64,000 nt of DNA from Motacilla alba alba (lineage: Eukaryota; Chordata; Aves; Passeriformes; Motacillidae): the NCBI RefSeq assembly GCF_015832195.1, contig NC_052028.1:12629501-12693500 (forward strand), written 5' to 3'. The notes under the pieces were generated by a model. That model worked only from the letters and a program-made list of their open reading frames with translations, ran no database searches and had not been told where the DNA came from. Position 1 is the stretch's first letter; each line of letters begins with the position of its first letter. Of this stretch, positions 48,058 to 62,344 are shown one piece after another. A program made the position numbers and the translations under genes.

Positions 48058-51000
48058 TGAGCCAACGTGTAGCTTTGTGAATCTGTTACAGACTCAGAAA
48101 GGATCCAAAAGTTCTCAGGTCTCACAGCTGTGAACTTGGGACCTCAGACTTGACACCATGAAAATAGCATTTAAATTTTTCTTGGGGAGTTCTTTTGAGG
48201 GAATTTACAGAAATGATAACAAGCTTTTCTAAAGCCTCCCAATTGCAATCAAATTTTGTCAGTCATTTATTTTGTCGCTACTAGAAATAAGATGATTCTA
48301 GCATTATAGGGAAGATAAAAATTTCCAGCAAGGTAGGAAGAAATAATACACTGAAAGGTTATATGGTCTGTGCCAAACATTATGGAGCACAATGAGTAGC
48401 TTAATTGTTAGTTGCCTTTAAAAAGGTTAGAGAAAGACCAAGTTTCATCCTGCTTCCCATTTCAGCCAATAGTTCTGCTGCCAGAAAGTTCAGTAGGACC
48501 CAACATCCAAAGTGATCCTAAAGGGACTTTTTGGTGAATTACTCTTGTGATTTACTTAGATAATTTTTCCTTCCTTTTGGAGGCTTTGTCTCCTTTCTTT
48601 TCAAAAGAAGTTTCATCCAGAAATACCCCTCTTATGGGTGAAGACAGTGGGCAGAGGTTGATTTCCAGCCTGCTGTGGTGCCATCAAAGCTCCGGGGATG
48701 AGAAGGAGGCACAGCTCCATCGACAAGGGGAGATAACTCCGTGCAGCTCAGCACAGCTCCCCTGGGATGGCAGGGAAGACTCAGCACCAGCTTTTTGGCT
48801 ATCAGATGTCAATTTATCCAAATGTTAATGAGCTTGTGATAGCAGGGAAATAACAGCCTGCAGGGCACTTTGGTAGTGACAGGCTTTATGAATATGTTTT
48901 ATTATCCGATCATTGATTAGTAGGAGGCCAGGCAGAGAATCCAGAAAGTCTTCCCAGCAGAGGGAATTTCAACTTTATTGCTGTCTTGTAACCAGCCCCA
49001 TGCATTAGGAACAGGTTATTGTGATTTTTATTCTCATTGTTGTTTTTGTCATTATTTTTATTTAGGAAATAAAATGTCTTCCTTTGAGGGCATTTCAATA
49101 GGTGATTTCTGATCCAAGGAGGAGCAGGGAGAGGTGAAAAGCTGAGGCTTTGAGGAATAGCAAATTTGGTGACATCTTTAATGAAAAGTGTCAGGGAAAG
49201 ATCAGTGGGTTTGATCCAGCTAACAAGATTTGCCCTAGCTAAACAACATCCTTTGAATCATCATTTCAAAGTGTGTTTTTATTTTGCTTTGAAATGGGAA
49301 ATGAGAATTATTCCATCATTGTTATTTTAATGTTGGTTGATTTAATCATCCTGATAATGAAAATTACAATTTCATTGAAACCAATAATTTCCCATGGAAC
49401 ACAAGAGCAGTTTCTGACTGCTACAACTATTGGCAAGATGATAAAAACTTAAAAATTAAATACGGGAATTATTATAAGTCCCAGTACTCTGAGTACTGCT
49501 CCTTGAGATGGTTGTAAGGGGAGAGGGATATTTCTGTGTGATGTGAAAGCCAGGAGGAAGCAGAAGAGTGAGAATTTCTGTAGGATGTTGTTGTGCAGAA
49601 AGGCTCTGAGCCTGCTCCCCATTTCACATGTATTTTTCACACGAACCCAGTGCAGGATGTCTGTGACACATCACTTAGAAATGAACACTTGGTAGAATGA
49701 CACTGTGGGCAGGTGGGGATATCTGCTCTATTCTAATATATTTCCTATGTGGTTGCTTCTAAACTTATCACTACTATCTCTCAGCATGTCCCCAGTAATG
49801 CATTAACCAACAAAAATAGCTTCTGTTATACATCTGTTCTGTCATTCTATCCCCAGCAGAAAGGAGCAAGTGCAGGGGTGTATTTTGTTTTTGTAGAGGT
49901 TTTTGGGTTGTTTATTTCAGTTTTGTTTTGGAAAGGACCAGGGGAAATTTGTCTGAAGGTTTGTTTGTTATTTTTTCCAGATCGTGCTTGTTTTAAGTGC
50001 ATATGCCACTATGTATTTATCATTTAAAAAAAAGAGTAAGATCAAAACCACAGACACATCACTCAGCACAGTGGGTGGTGAGGTTTGCAGCAATAACTTG
50101 CTCTTGTAAATGTGCATTCCTCAGTCTCAGACCAGTCCCCAGGGAACTTCAATGCCCCAAAGAGACGAAAATTTGCTTTTGAAGGAAAGTGTTGTCCTTT
50201 TTAAGGACAGTCTTATTAGGCAGAGCTTTAAACAGGCTTTTAAGTACACTGTGGACAAGCTACCAAGGAATTTAAAGACACACTGTGAATTGGGTGACCT
50301 GTGGATGCCCAAGAGAGAGCAGAGCTGTGGGTTACCTGCTCAGAGCCTCTCTGCAGGAGGTCAGCTGGTATCCTGGAAGCTCTGAATCCTTCACGTCTAG
50401 GCATCAACTGGGTGAATGTGACCATTCTGGGCAGGCAGTAACCAGTCATGGAGAGTCCCAGCTGGAGCTGGTGGCAGTCTGTGTTGTGCCTTTGGATGCT
50501 GAAACACGAGCATGAGCAAGGAATCCATCCAGGAATGACTCAATGGTAAATGCATGGCTTCATACCGAGGGGGCTGCAAACTCTCAGACATTTCCCACTG
50601 CAGTGTGTGTCCATCTTCTGCACCATCACTGACCAGTGGCCTCACTGGGTGTGGAACAGTCCCTGCCACGTGGACTAATTTGTCCTGGTTGAGGTGGAAC
50701 AGCCCCTGTTGTTGCCCTCAAAGCTCTCAAAGCACGGGCTGGTACCCAGCAGGGTCAGGGAGAAGCAGCAGCTCGGGGCTGAGCACAGCTCCATAGGGAC
50801 AGGCAGGAATCAGTGACTCTGAAATGGGCCATAAACCATTAGGCTTTGCTAAGTGCCACCTTAGCTTCAGGAAACGGTCATGAAATTGCAAAAGCACTCA
50901 TTAAAGGTGAAATACAGACCCAGAAAGGAGCTTCTCAGAGCAGGCATCAGAGGTAATAAATAACCCGCAGCCAATAGCGAGAGCCTGCGGAAAGAAAAAT

Positions 51001-52711
51001 GTGAAGTAAATATGACTCACATTGTACCGTTTTCAGAACTGTAATTTGATAAATTGTCTTCAGAGCTTAAAATAACTGCAGTGTGTAGCAGCTGTGGGGG
51101 GTAGGACCTTGCTAAAGTCCAGCACGTTGCTGCCATTCCTCACTTAGGATGAGAAGGAGACTGAGGGGATGTTTGGGCTTCCCAACCCCCTCTGCAGCAA
51201 AACAAGGCATCAGAATTTTTCATCTTCTCTATCATTTTCTGCAAAATAAGTAATTTGACTGTTGTGAAAAGGATGGAAAAACAGGGGGCAAAATAGCATC
51301 TCTTGTCAGCTTCCTATCTTGATCTTCTATTTTTTGTTTTCACAAAATATGTCCCTTCATATGGTTTGAGCCCAAAAGCGACTTCTTGTATATTGGAGAC
51401 TATTAAATTTAATCCAGTTATTCTTCCTGTGACTCAGAAAATTTATGTTTGACTAAAATGAAATACATTTGGTTAAAACAGATCTTCCAGAAAGGCATTT
51501 ACTCTTCACTTGAAAATACCATGAGACAGAATAGACAGTTACTCTCGGCTGAGTTGATGTCAGGAACCTTGTCCCATCTCAGGTTTGTCAGGTGGATAAA
51601 TATCACACAATATCACCTGGTGAATGCAGACATCATTTGTGCCTTGCCAGAGGAAAATTAAATAAAGATCTCCAAAAATTAGCTCAACTTCTTGGAGCCT
51701 CTCTTTACTGTTAAAACAAAAAGGAAACATATTCTGAACTCAGATCAAAACCTACTGTGAGTAGAAGGGAAATGCATACTCATATCATGGCACACTAGGG
51801 TATCTTGTCATGATAGCTGGACAGCACAGCTTGAAATCACTCATAACAACCTGTCTCATTAATAACAGAGCTGGAGATGTCGTGGTCAGCCTGTGCTGGG
51901 AGTGAAATGGTGGATGAAGCTTTCATCCCATCTGTGTCTGAGAGAGCCTGGACAGGGGATGTTTTGGGAGCATCAGCAGGGCTGCCTGAGCAGGGAGAGC
52001 CTCTGTGCAAGGTGGGACCACAGCTGGAAATGCTCAGGTCACACCAGTGTGCCCTAAAGACTGTGGGGTTCAATGTGGGCAAGGAAACATTGTGCCCAGG
52101 GTACCATCCACGCTGCAGCTGGTTTGGGATAAAGAGCTAACAGGGTCTTCACTGGCCTGCAGGGGCCATAGCCAGAGGCTTTGCAGGGTGCAGTGGATTG
52201 TGCCAAGCAGTGACCACGGCTGGGTGTGCTGAGAAGGGAGGTTTGCTGGCAGAAATGATGAATGGCTGCACTCCCAGGCAGGAAGGAGAGAGATAGATGC
52301 TGGCTGCTCTCCAGTCAATAGATACAATCTATTATTTATAGGCATCTTGTGGACATGGTTATTTGTTTTTTGTGACATGGAAACAGTGCTCTGGCTGATC
52401 TGTACTGTGTGCTCGTGTTCACTGCTCCTCCTCAGGCTCTCTGCTGCACTCCATCAGAGTGGTTTTTCTGGGAACAGCAAACCAGGTATTTATCATGTAC
52501 CTGTAATTAATGCTGACCATTTTCCTCTGCTCCTTTTCCTGCTTATTTACATTTCTTTTTAGCCCAATTGAAAAAAGTCACAGGAGACTTCAGTTTTTGA
52601 AAGACAGCAGCATTTTCAATTTCATCGAGATCTTCCCAATACTGAAAAGGTTTAGCCAGTTTTAGGGCAAAATCTAAATCAGAAATTGATTAGAGGAAAA
52701 AAAAAAAAAGT

Positions 52712-52801
52712 TGTGGGGGTTTTTGGTGGTTTTTTTGGTTTTGGTTTTTTGGGGGTTTGGGTTTTTGTTTTGGTTTTTTTTTGTTTGTTTGTTTGTTTTT
52801 T
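52712..52801. repeat. T/G-rich low-complexity tract
   Basis: T runs alternate with GG, GGG and one GGGGG on the + strand, ending in four TTTG units. It resembles the tract at 352-395 and lies about 250 bp before a CR1 end. Confidence 0.85.
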
Positions 52802-53045
52802 AGTGAGAGGTTTGATTTGGATTTTTTTCAAGGAAATTATTTCTGTTCCATCCTTGGTAAAGTTACACTTGCAGGGTACTTACTTATTTTGCTAAAAATT
52901 TAGCATTAGAGAAATTAGAACCAGCTGCATTTAGCAATCAAATGGAATTTAATTTCTTCCTGAAAAGAAGGCTGAGCAGGGGTATTTATCTGATGACTCC
53001 TCTTGATTTCAGTAAGTGTCTTCTCTGACACTCCAAGCATCTGCC

Positions 53046-53299
53046 TTGGAAATGGCCTCAAATTGCACCAGGGGAGATTTAAATTGAAGTTTAGGAAAAA
53101 TTTCTTCACTGGAATGGTGGTCAGGCATTGGAACAGGCTGCCCAGGGAAGTGGTGGAATTGCCATCCCTGGAAGTGTTCAAAATGTGTGCGCATGTGGCA
53201 CTTGGGGATGTGGTTTAATGGTGAATTTTAATGGCAGTGCTGTGGTAATGGTTGGACTCGCTGATCTCAGAGAGTTTTGCCAGCCTTGATGATTCTGTG
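53046..53299 (+). mobile_element. CR1 LINE 3' end with remnant of ORF2 C-terminus
   Basis: The segment starts TTGGAAATGGCCTCAAATTG and runs through the conserved reverse-transcriptase-protein C-terminus, readable as KFRKNFFTGMVVRHWNRLPR then EVVELPSLEVFK. It then gives the usual 3' untranslated blocks (CTTGGGGATGTGGTTTAATG, ATGGTTGGACTCGCTGATCT) and a decayed tail ending GATTCTGTGG. It is 5'-truncated and on the + strand. Not functional. Confidence 0.92.
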
Positions 53300-54214
53300 G
53301 GGACAAAGCTCAGGTTCATTCATTTGTGGTGGTTTGCTTGAAGTGGTGAGCTGACTTTCTTTGAGAATAAAAGTAAGAAAATCAGGACTTCGACTTCTGG
53401 AAAAGTCTACTTGCCTTATAAAAGTGATTGCAAACGACGTTGCAATTATCTCTACCTGGCAGAGTTAATTATGTCCAGGGAGAGCAAACTCAGGTCACAG
53501 GGTAACAGCAGCACTTGCAAATCACCAGGAACTGATGACCACACTTATTTCTAAAATGCACTTAACCAGGAAAAGTTACACACCAGAGGAACAGCTTGAC
53601 AAATTGCACAATATCCAACTGAACAGTCCCCTTTGGAGTCTGTGCACTTCCATGGCAACCAGAGCGTGGCAGCCAGGGGAAAATGGAAATTCTTTTAAAA
53701 TAATCATCCTAGCTGTCCTTTTTTTTCATTTGGAAAGAAGGAGGAAATAACCAACTGAGAGAGCATTGTTCGAACGATGCAATTTCTTCTGTAAATGAAA
53801 AATTAGTCTTTGAATTTGCACACTCTGACATCTGAAAATGTCTAAATGCTGCAGAGGTAATGAATGCTTCCTCCACTGACCTGTAAGCTACTTCCTCAGA
53901 ATGCTTTTCCTTTCAGGCATATCTAATCACTCTCCCACAGTTCTGACTTTGGGCCTTCAGCACTGAGGTTGCTGGGGGACAGCAAGAAATTTGCTGAAAC
54001 TCCTCCCATTGAGTGACAGATTCACTAATCGTTCCACCAGCTGTGTTTAAAAGAAGTCATCAAACACTTCATCTAAAAGCAGATATATTAGCCTAAAAAT
54101 ACTTTTGCAATTTCTTTCTTCAGGACTAAGTAAATGTTTCTCATGTTTTTCGTTGAAAACAAAGTTGAAAATAGCAGGGAGGAAAGTGCATTTCCCTTTT
54201 TTTAAAATATCTTG

Positions 54215-54465
54215 GGAAGTATTAGGTGAAAGAGGGTAGATTTGGAATAGATATTAGGAAGAAATTCTTGCCTGTGAGGGTGGTGAGGCCCTGGCACAGG
54301 TTGCCCAGAGAAGCTGTGGCTGCCCCATCCCTGGAAACATTCAAGGTCGGGTTGGATGGGGCTTGGAGCAACCTATGAAAGGGGTCCCATGGCATAGGAT
54401 TGGAATGAAATGAACTTAAAAATCCCTTTCGACCCACACCGTTCTCTGTTCTCTGACACAGGAAG
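54215..54465 (+). mobile_element. CR1 LINE 3' end (different subfamily)
   Basis: Blocks are TTGGAATAGATATTAGGAAG, AGGCCCTGGCACAGGTTGCC, CAGAGAAGCTGTGGCTGCCC, CATCCCTGGAAACATTCAAG and GTTGGATGGGGCTTGGAGCA. These are CR1 3' features of the subfamily with the GGGCTTGGAGCAACCT block, unlike the element at 53046. The tail is decayed (CCCTTTCGACCCACACCGTT). + orientation, 5'-truncated, non-coding. Confidence 0.9.
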
Positions 54466-55889
54466 GTGCTGTTTGTGTTTTTGATGCTGGGCACTGACTC
54501 AGGATGGTGAGGAGCTCTAAGATTTACAGGGCTGCCTTCTGACACTCACAGCCTCCTCCCTGACTGCAGCAGGAGACTCTCTGAGCCCCCAGGGACCCCC
54601 TGTTGTGCTCTACTTGGACTTGCTGATTTTCAGTCAGTAAGAGAAGCAGGCTTTTTTCCATTTCCTTTCCTCTCGATAACGAGTTGTTCCTGAGCAGTGG
54701 GCTCAGCTGGGCTCGGCAGTCAGGACTGTGTGTGGTTGTGTCTCTCTAATGGTTAGGTCGACTGCCAAGTGTTTTTGTCAAAGAATAAGGGTTGTGAGGA
54801 GCTGAAGGGCCTCCACCTCCCTCAGGTGGTGTCCTCTGCAAGGCTGCCTGTCACACACTGCTTTAATGTTGGCACTCCAAAAAAATACTGTAGCTAAAGA
54901 TGGGAAGCCCTGAGCATGTTTTCACAGGGAAGTCCCACTTAAATAACTCTTCCATATGCTGCACATTACTTTTATCAGCACTGAGATGTCATGTGCACAC
55001 TCACTGGATACACATTCGAGTGAGCTTTGAACTCCTTGATTCAAATTGATCTGGCTCACAAAACACAAAAAGCATCCACAGCTGCTCTTTGCTGTATCAC
55101 CCCCACAGCTGGCCTTCCACTGGGAGGCTCAGAGTTCTGCCTTTATCCCAATGGAATTTGGCATTTATGGGACCTATTCTGCTTTCGTCTCAGATTTCAT
55201 CCCAACTACTTGTCCTTGTAATTGGGGAAGAACCATCCCCCCTTTTCATGAAAAGCTCAGGAATGCATTTGATCGCCCAGCAATTCCCATTGTAACACCC
55301 CAAGATGGTGAGCAGGTAAAGACAAATTTATTGAAATAGGACAGAAATACTGTGTTATCCATTGTGAAAGGCTTGAGGAAGCCAAGTAACTGGGAAAAGC
55401 AAAATGTGGATCTCGCTAAGAAATTGGGGCAAAAATTCTTATGTGCTTGGGCAGGGTCTGGAGTTGGACAGGGCAGAGCCTGGTGTCACCTCTGAGGTCC
55501 TCCATGCTGTCTTAGCCTCCCCTCCATTTCCACATGGATCAAAGGAGCAGCTGGAGAGCAGCTGGAGAGCAGCTGATTCCTATGCTCAGATGGCAGGAAA
55601 GGGCACACAGCTCATGCACACAGCCCTGCTTAAACAGCAGCAGCACACTTGATGGCATTCAATCTATTTAATAAAATCATGCAGTAATTCTGATTAGTGC
55701 CTACCCAGAAGAGTTGCTGCTTACCCTCAGATCCAAAGGCTAAGCAGCAATAATCCAATCATGGTAATCATAACTTACTACTTTGATCTTCAGATAAAAG
55801 AGTCTATAGAAGTGCAAAAGTGTTACATCACCGTTATTTGGACAACTTCAAAGCATGCTTTATACACTAATGAATTCTCCCAACTCAGT

Positions 55890-56990
55890 CTGACGAGGAG
55901 TAATAGAAGGCAAGTGTGTGAACAGAGGAGTAGAAGGATAGGAAATGAGTCCTCATGTGGTGAAAGGAAAAGGCCATAAAATAAGCACTTGTGCCCTGTA
56001 TAAAGGTGTGAGACGTGATGAAGAGTCCACGAGGGTCCAGCAGCAGGAGCCAAGTGCACAGGATGTTCTCCCATAGGAGGAATTTTCTCTCATTTCTTGA
56101 AGCTTGCAATAAGAAGAAAATTCTCAGGCTGCAGAGAGGAAAGCAGAGGGAGGGGGCAGCTTTTCATCTCAACAGTGCTTCTGAAGCCTTAAAAAAAAGA
56201 TTTAAAAAATCACCAAATGGATCTTAGCAGGTGAAATAGGGGAGAGCAGAAACACTGAATTTGTTTTCCCTTCACAGTATGGGGGTTTTAATGTTAAAAC
56301 ACAGGCACACCTGTGCACATAAAACTCTTCTAAAAACACTGTCTGGGGAGAGCAGATTCATTCCTCACCACTTCTACAAGAGATATAGTATGTCCCTGTA
56401 CAAAAAAGAAAGGCTCAAAACTGAAATTAGGGAAAATCCAACTTGTACGGTCTTGATGAGGAATCACATTTTAAATTGGAAATGAGAGAGAAAGTGAAGG
56501 GAATATTTGGAAAGATTGCCAAAGTTAATATCTACCAGTGCAGAAAATACTCTCCTTCCAGAGCAAAGCCTGTCTCTCATCAGACTGGGAAATCTGACAA
56601 AAGACAGAAAAAAAAAAAGCAAAATGAACCAAGGCAAGACTCCCTGGAAGAAGTCTGAACTAGGTTATTGTAGCATTATTGCCCAGAAGTCTCAGAAATG
56701 GAGCTCTAGTGTGAGCAAAGGTAGATGGCTAAAGAGGATTTTGGAAAAATGAAGAACTGATGGCATATAATCCAAAGCATATTAAATCTTTTGGGGGAAA
56801 AAAAAAGCTTTTTCATCAAGTAGACTTTGAAGAAGAGACTGTGGGAGACCATATGGAATCCAGAAACTCAGTAAAGGACATTGGCACAATAGGCTGTTGC
56901 TCAAAAAGAAGGATGAGTGCTGTTAAATTTGGGGCCACCTAAGGTTGAGGAAGTTCCTGAATAATGAATCTCCTGGGGCTCTCCAGCAAC
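55890..56990 (+). other. Purine-skewed segment with stacked short + frames, unidentified
   Basis: Over about 1.1 kb the + strand is rich in A and G, and five or more short open frames lie one after another on that strand only. I recognise no protein. It could be a decayed retroelement interior or simply an A-rich intron stretch with few stop codons by composition. Confidence 0.3.
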
Positions 56991-59900
56991 TGCTTCTGAC
57001 AAAATTTTATGCTTGTCACCTTGTGAGTTTTTCTCAGAAAAGTGAACAAATGTCATCAGAGTGAGAAAAATACATGAAGAGCCTTTTTCACTGTGAAATT
57101 TTTGCTCAAAGGCATGACAAGAGTTGGGGTTTTATTCCTTGTAGTGATAGCTGGCAAAACAACAGAAGAGGGATGACTTTGCCTTTCTCTGGAGCTGCCA
57201 AGGAGCCCAAAGTGACCACGTGTTTCTCAGCAAATCACTATCTAAACATTCCTCCCTTCAAGCACCCTGTCTGCAACAGGGAGAGGCACACTGAGCCTGC
57301 ACTTCAGAGGACAACAGTGCCTGTCTTCAGATCTATCCTCTCTGACTTTCAGCTACACTCTTATTTTTTCTTAGGGTCCCACCCCATCTGTTCTGGCCCT
57401 GCATTTGTACTGTTTTTAGCTGCCCTCTGGAAGAGCTGAGTGTATTATCCCACATTTTTGGGGTTAAACACCTCATTTCAGCAGCCAGGGATGCTGTGCA
57501 GGGATGGCAGAAGGATTTACCTCAATCCTGCAGTTCTGCTCTGTTGGAGTATTTTTATGGGTCCTGCTGAAGTTCAAGAGGCCTTGCTGCCCATGTCAGT
57601 CCCAGTTTGCTTGGCATCTAGTGCTCCCAACACCCCACTAGCTGATCAGGTGAGTTGTGCTCGTTGAGAATCCGCAGGTTGGATTTGGGTCAGTTGAGGA
57701 CACACAAGGGCACAACCTGCAAAGAGCTGTGGAGGGCACACATCACCCCCTGCATGGCTGGGCCCGTTTGATGCTGCCTCTGCCTGCTGGGATTGAGTGT
57801 CTCAGGAAGGGGAATTGGGCAAAGCAGCAGCTCAGAGGTAAATTCCACCTGGTGGCCATTGCTTCAGGCCACCCACCCAGGACAGGTTCATCGATGTGTT
57901 TCATCCTCTTCTCCCACAGCTGGCAACTAAATTAGAGAGATGGAGTAAGCTATCCAGGATCCCATAAAGTAAAAGAGCTTTTTTTAAAAGAGCACAAGGA
58001 ACAGAAAAACCCAGCTCCTGGATGCTAGTCCTCTGATTAGGCTTAGGCACCTCTTGCCTGTCAAAATGCTAAGTGAATGTCTCAAAAACAGCACGGAGCT
58101 GCTCCTGCAGTCATGCTTATACTTAGCACTGCAGTAATCCAAGGCCCAATGAGTAGAGAACCACAAGTGGCATGATGCATTTCTGACTAAGCAGGAAAAC
58201 TCATTTTAGAATGAGGTTTTGCCCATTAAAGGGAAATTGAAGGGGGAAAAAATGCCAACATATTCTGCAAAAGGAGAGATGAAACAGTAGGAGAGAGAGC
58301 ATACACTGCTGTCCAAAGCCATTAGCTTGGGCAGAAAGAAACAGTAAATAAACCATGATTTATAATTAATGCCTCACAGATATACACCCCCTCCATTGAA
58401 TCTGGGAGATTCTGTGTATTTGCAGAGATCACATTAAGTTGATGCAATATTTACACTGTGAGCATCCACAGGGCCCCTTCTTGAAGGCTCTTCTGTTGGG
58501 ATTCATAATCCATACTGCCTCCTTCCACCACGTTGGCTTTGGGAGTCAGATGGACTGGCAGGGTTTGCCTGAAATCACAGATCTTCAACCCATGGGCAAA
58601 AGTTAAGAAGCCCTAATTTTTTTTTTCCTTTTCTTTTTAACAAGAATTAGAGAAAGAAAACCAGGACAGAGCCAGCATGGGACTCCCAGTACCTGTGCAC
58701 CCTCAACTTCCTTACCCTGTCTCCCTGGTTAGTGTTACCCACAGGGAACCAAAATATGCAGCTCTTAGCTCTGCAGAAAAGTTGTGAGATATAAAGAAAG
58801 AATTTGTACCTCTGAGAGAGGTAAATGAGAATATCAGTGGAAAACATGCTTACTTCTGTATTTGTAAGGGCTTTCCTGACACTGCATGTCAAAACCCAGC
58901 ACTGCAGTCAGGGCTCCGAAGTCTTGTAGCAGGAGCTAGGATTCAATAACAAGTAAAAGCAAACTCTTATGGCAAGAAAATTAGTAATGCAGCATGAACA
59001 GAGAAACTTGCATTATGATCCCTCGAATTTTGTGGCAAACAGTTGTGAGCTCATTCAAAGCTCCCCATAGCAGAGAGTAAGAGGATAAGAGCTCTGCAGT
59101 CTGTACTTGACGGATGCACCCAGAGCTGATCCCAGCTCCACAACCCCACACTGAATTTCTTCCTTTGCTTTTTGAGCAAATCTGGGGTTCATGTCAGGAG
59201 GTAAAGTGGTGAGAACAACCATGCCAGATGGTCTGTGGCACAGAGGAAAAGCAAAGCTCTTCACATTGACAGAGTTTAATATTGAAAATTTGTTTAAAAT
59301 AGGAGCAAAACTGGTGCAAAATGTGTGCAATTAATCCACTACCAAGTCAGATTTCAGGCAGAACCATGGAATTGTCTAGATCAGTATCAAATTCACAGAG
59401 TTCTGCTGGAGATCAGAGGCTCTGTGTGGGTAGAAGACCAAAAGTGGATTTGACCCACAATCAGTAGCACAAGCACAGAAGAGCTTTTCTTTCAACAGTT
59501 TTGCATAAATTCATTCAGTGACAAATATGTCAGTTGAGCAAGTGAGCCTTTATTAGACTTGAATTTAACAGCAAATCTGGGAAATCCTCCCAAAGCAACT
59601 ATGGCTTCAGGATCCCAGATTTGCACTTCTAATTAAAACACTGTCAGTTTAGGTGGAATTCTCCATAAGGAATGGATTTGGGGAGGGGGAAGGGAGAAAT
59701 GGGAGAGAACTGAGTTGGTGCTTGAACGGTTTTCCAATGAGGTTTATTCTGTATATTTTCTGATGATCTTGTTAATATTTTTTTGCAAAAAAAGTATTGT
59801 TCTCTTCTAATAGATGGCAAAGCAGAGGCAAACTCCTGCTGGCTTTTCCTACCTTCCATGAGGGATAAGATCAAAGAGAAAATTGTTTGATCAAGGATTG

Positions 59901-62344
59901 CATTTTGTTTTAAGAAATGAGATTATAGATGCATGATTTTCTATTTCTGTATGATCCATCAATGCTAAGGCTAAAATATTAGAACAAATCTCTTCCTGGG
60001 AACAAAGGGAACTTACAATTCATTTCTGTGTTCCACTGGCAAACTGCAGTTATTTTTGGAAGGAATGGTTTTTAAAAAGTCATGTAAGTAAAAAAATCAA
60101 AATTATTACTTTCAGCTTGGCCATCTGCAATATTTTCATTGGGCAGATTTTAAATAGCACATTTCAGAATTATCTTTTAAATTATATCTGCAGTAGGTAA
60201 GGATATAATGTACTTTAAAAGCTGAAAGAAAATTATTTGTAAGAGAAAGCAGAAACAAAATTGTTTACCATGTTAAAATTACACCATTTAGCCTTTCAGA
60301 AATTAAACCATAAGTACTAGCAAAAAGCAAAGCTTGAACAGACCCAAACCAACCATTTTCAGAGTGCTACTTTTAGAGGACATTTGCAACCGTTATCTTT
60401 GCATTCCAAATGAGAATATTAAGGTTTTATTTACAATTTCAGAGTTTTCCACAGTCCTGAAATCTTGGTTGCCAGCCAGCTCTAATTTTAAGTAGATTGT
60501 GCACTGTGGATAATGAGGGCAGAGTATTTACTACTTACTCCTGCAAGGGTAATGATGGAAAGGAGCATCCTGTTCTTGCCAGTTCTGGGAGGCACAGGCA
60601 GGATCCCAAGCCAGGGACAAGAGTGGGGGGGTGGTATTTTACACAGCACAGACAGGGATAGAAGAAGAAATCAAGATATCTTATTTTGGATTGTGTAGGA
60701 AATAAGAGTCTAAGTGCAGAAGAAATAACACAGGTTGGAAAAAGGACAGTCTGGTCTATTTAGATATTTTACCCCTTTTTGCACCCCATTCATGAAAGCC
60801 TCTTACACTGTTACCCTTGCTTATTTTAGTCGAATTTTATTTAGACCCTGCTATTTGCAAGGATTACAATGATAATCAACATGAAAGAATCCAGAGCTCA
60901 AACAGACAGATCCAAGTATCTGAACCTTAGCACATCTTTAAAGTCCTAGCCAGGGTGCTCAGTCTCGCCTTAGCTCTGCAGGGGGCTGAGTTACTGACTC
61001 CTTTCCACTCAGCAGGGAGCTGATTCCTTCATGTTATGCTTGAACAGGTACAGGGACACGTCCTCATGCAAGAGGATTTAAACCCCACAGCACCCATTAG
61101 TGAAGAGAGAAGAACTTCAGCCAGGGCTCAAGCTGCAGAGCATTTCTGTTATACAAGGTCAATTTTTGTTACCTTGCTCCAGAGTGAGAATTTCAATACC
61201 TCACAGTGACTTCAAAGTACAAGCTGTATCTACTCCTCTGTGACTGCTCTTACTAGAGCATAAACATAATTCTAAGTCCCACTGGTTTTTGACCAGGCTT
61301 TTAGCTCCCTAATGTTGAAGTCACTCATGTCAGAAATCAGACATTATCTCCTAAATTAAAAAGGTACTTTGCAAATGTGTCGTGTGGTGGAGGCACTGCT
61401 GTTTGTCTGCTGAGTCTACAGAAGAAGCAGAACAAAGTGGTAACAGATACTGCCTTTGCAAGCACTTAGCATTTTAAACAGGCATTAGCTTAGTCTAAAC
61501 AGACAAGAGAAACCCAACTCGTTCTGTCCAGCCTGTGTTCACTGCTCCTGAGCCAGGGTGTCACATGGGATCACATCTGCTGGTGTGGTGTTCATCATGA
61601 CCATCATTACATTCTTTATTGATCTGCTCTGTCCTCCCAGATTCTCCATCACTGGGCAGCTCTCCCTTGTGCGAAGTGCTGCACAGCCACAGAGCAAAAG
61701 GGCCGTCCTGTAGATCCCATGAGCTCAGTTTCTCTGCTGTGCATTTCAGCAGTCTTGGTTCACAGTTTCCAGCTCCAAGTAATCCAGCAGCGAGGGCAAA
61801 CATTGCCCACTAGCAATGTCAGCAACAAAACATCACACTCCCAAGGGCCCTGGCATGCTGGCAGCCCTAGCAAGCTGCTGACCTCCTCTCCTTTCCTCCA
61901 CAGCATGTGAGAGTGAGCACATTCCTCCTCATGCCATGAGGAGGAATGACCAGCACCAGCAGCAGGGACAGCCCAGATGGAGCCAGTCCGTGATGGACAC
62001 ATGAATCCTGCCTGCATCCTTCTGTCTCCCTGGGGAAAGAACCAGCCCCTTCTCCCTCTTCCCCCAGCCCTCCCTGTTACCTGCCAGGCTCAGCATCCCA
62101 AAGTTACGTCTCCATGCTGTCAATGCCAGGTGTGAAGCTGGGAAGCACAAGCCATCTGCCGCTGAGGGCAGGCAGCCCCCTGGGATTAGCTGGTGGTGAA
62201 TATCACTGGGATGCTGAGGGTCTGGAGGCAGGAATCCGGCTGACTGCAGCTGAAGGGATTGAAATCAGTCGCAGAAATATCCCAGCTTCATCAGGAAGGA
62301 AAGGCTTTATAATTTGCAGCTGGAGATGAATGTGATTATTTGCC

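Noticed and set aside
57583..57600. CCTTGCTGC, complementary to part of the exon 11 pore-loop end, as a possible editing complement
   Set aside because: Only about nine bases match and it lies 9.6 kb downstream; the known GRIA2 complement is a few hundred bases away and much longer.
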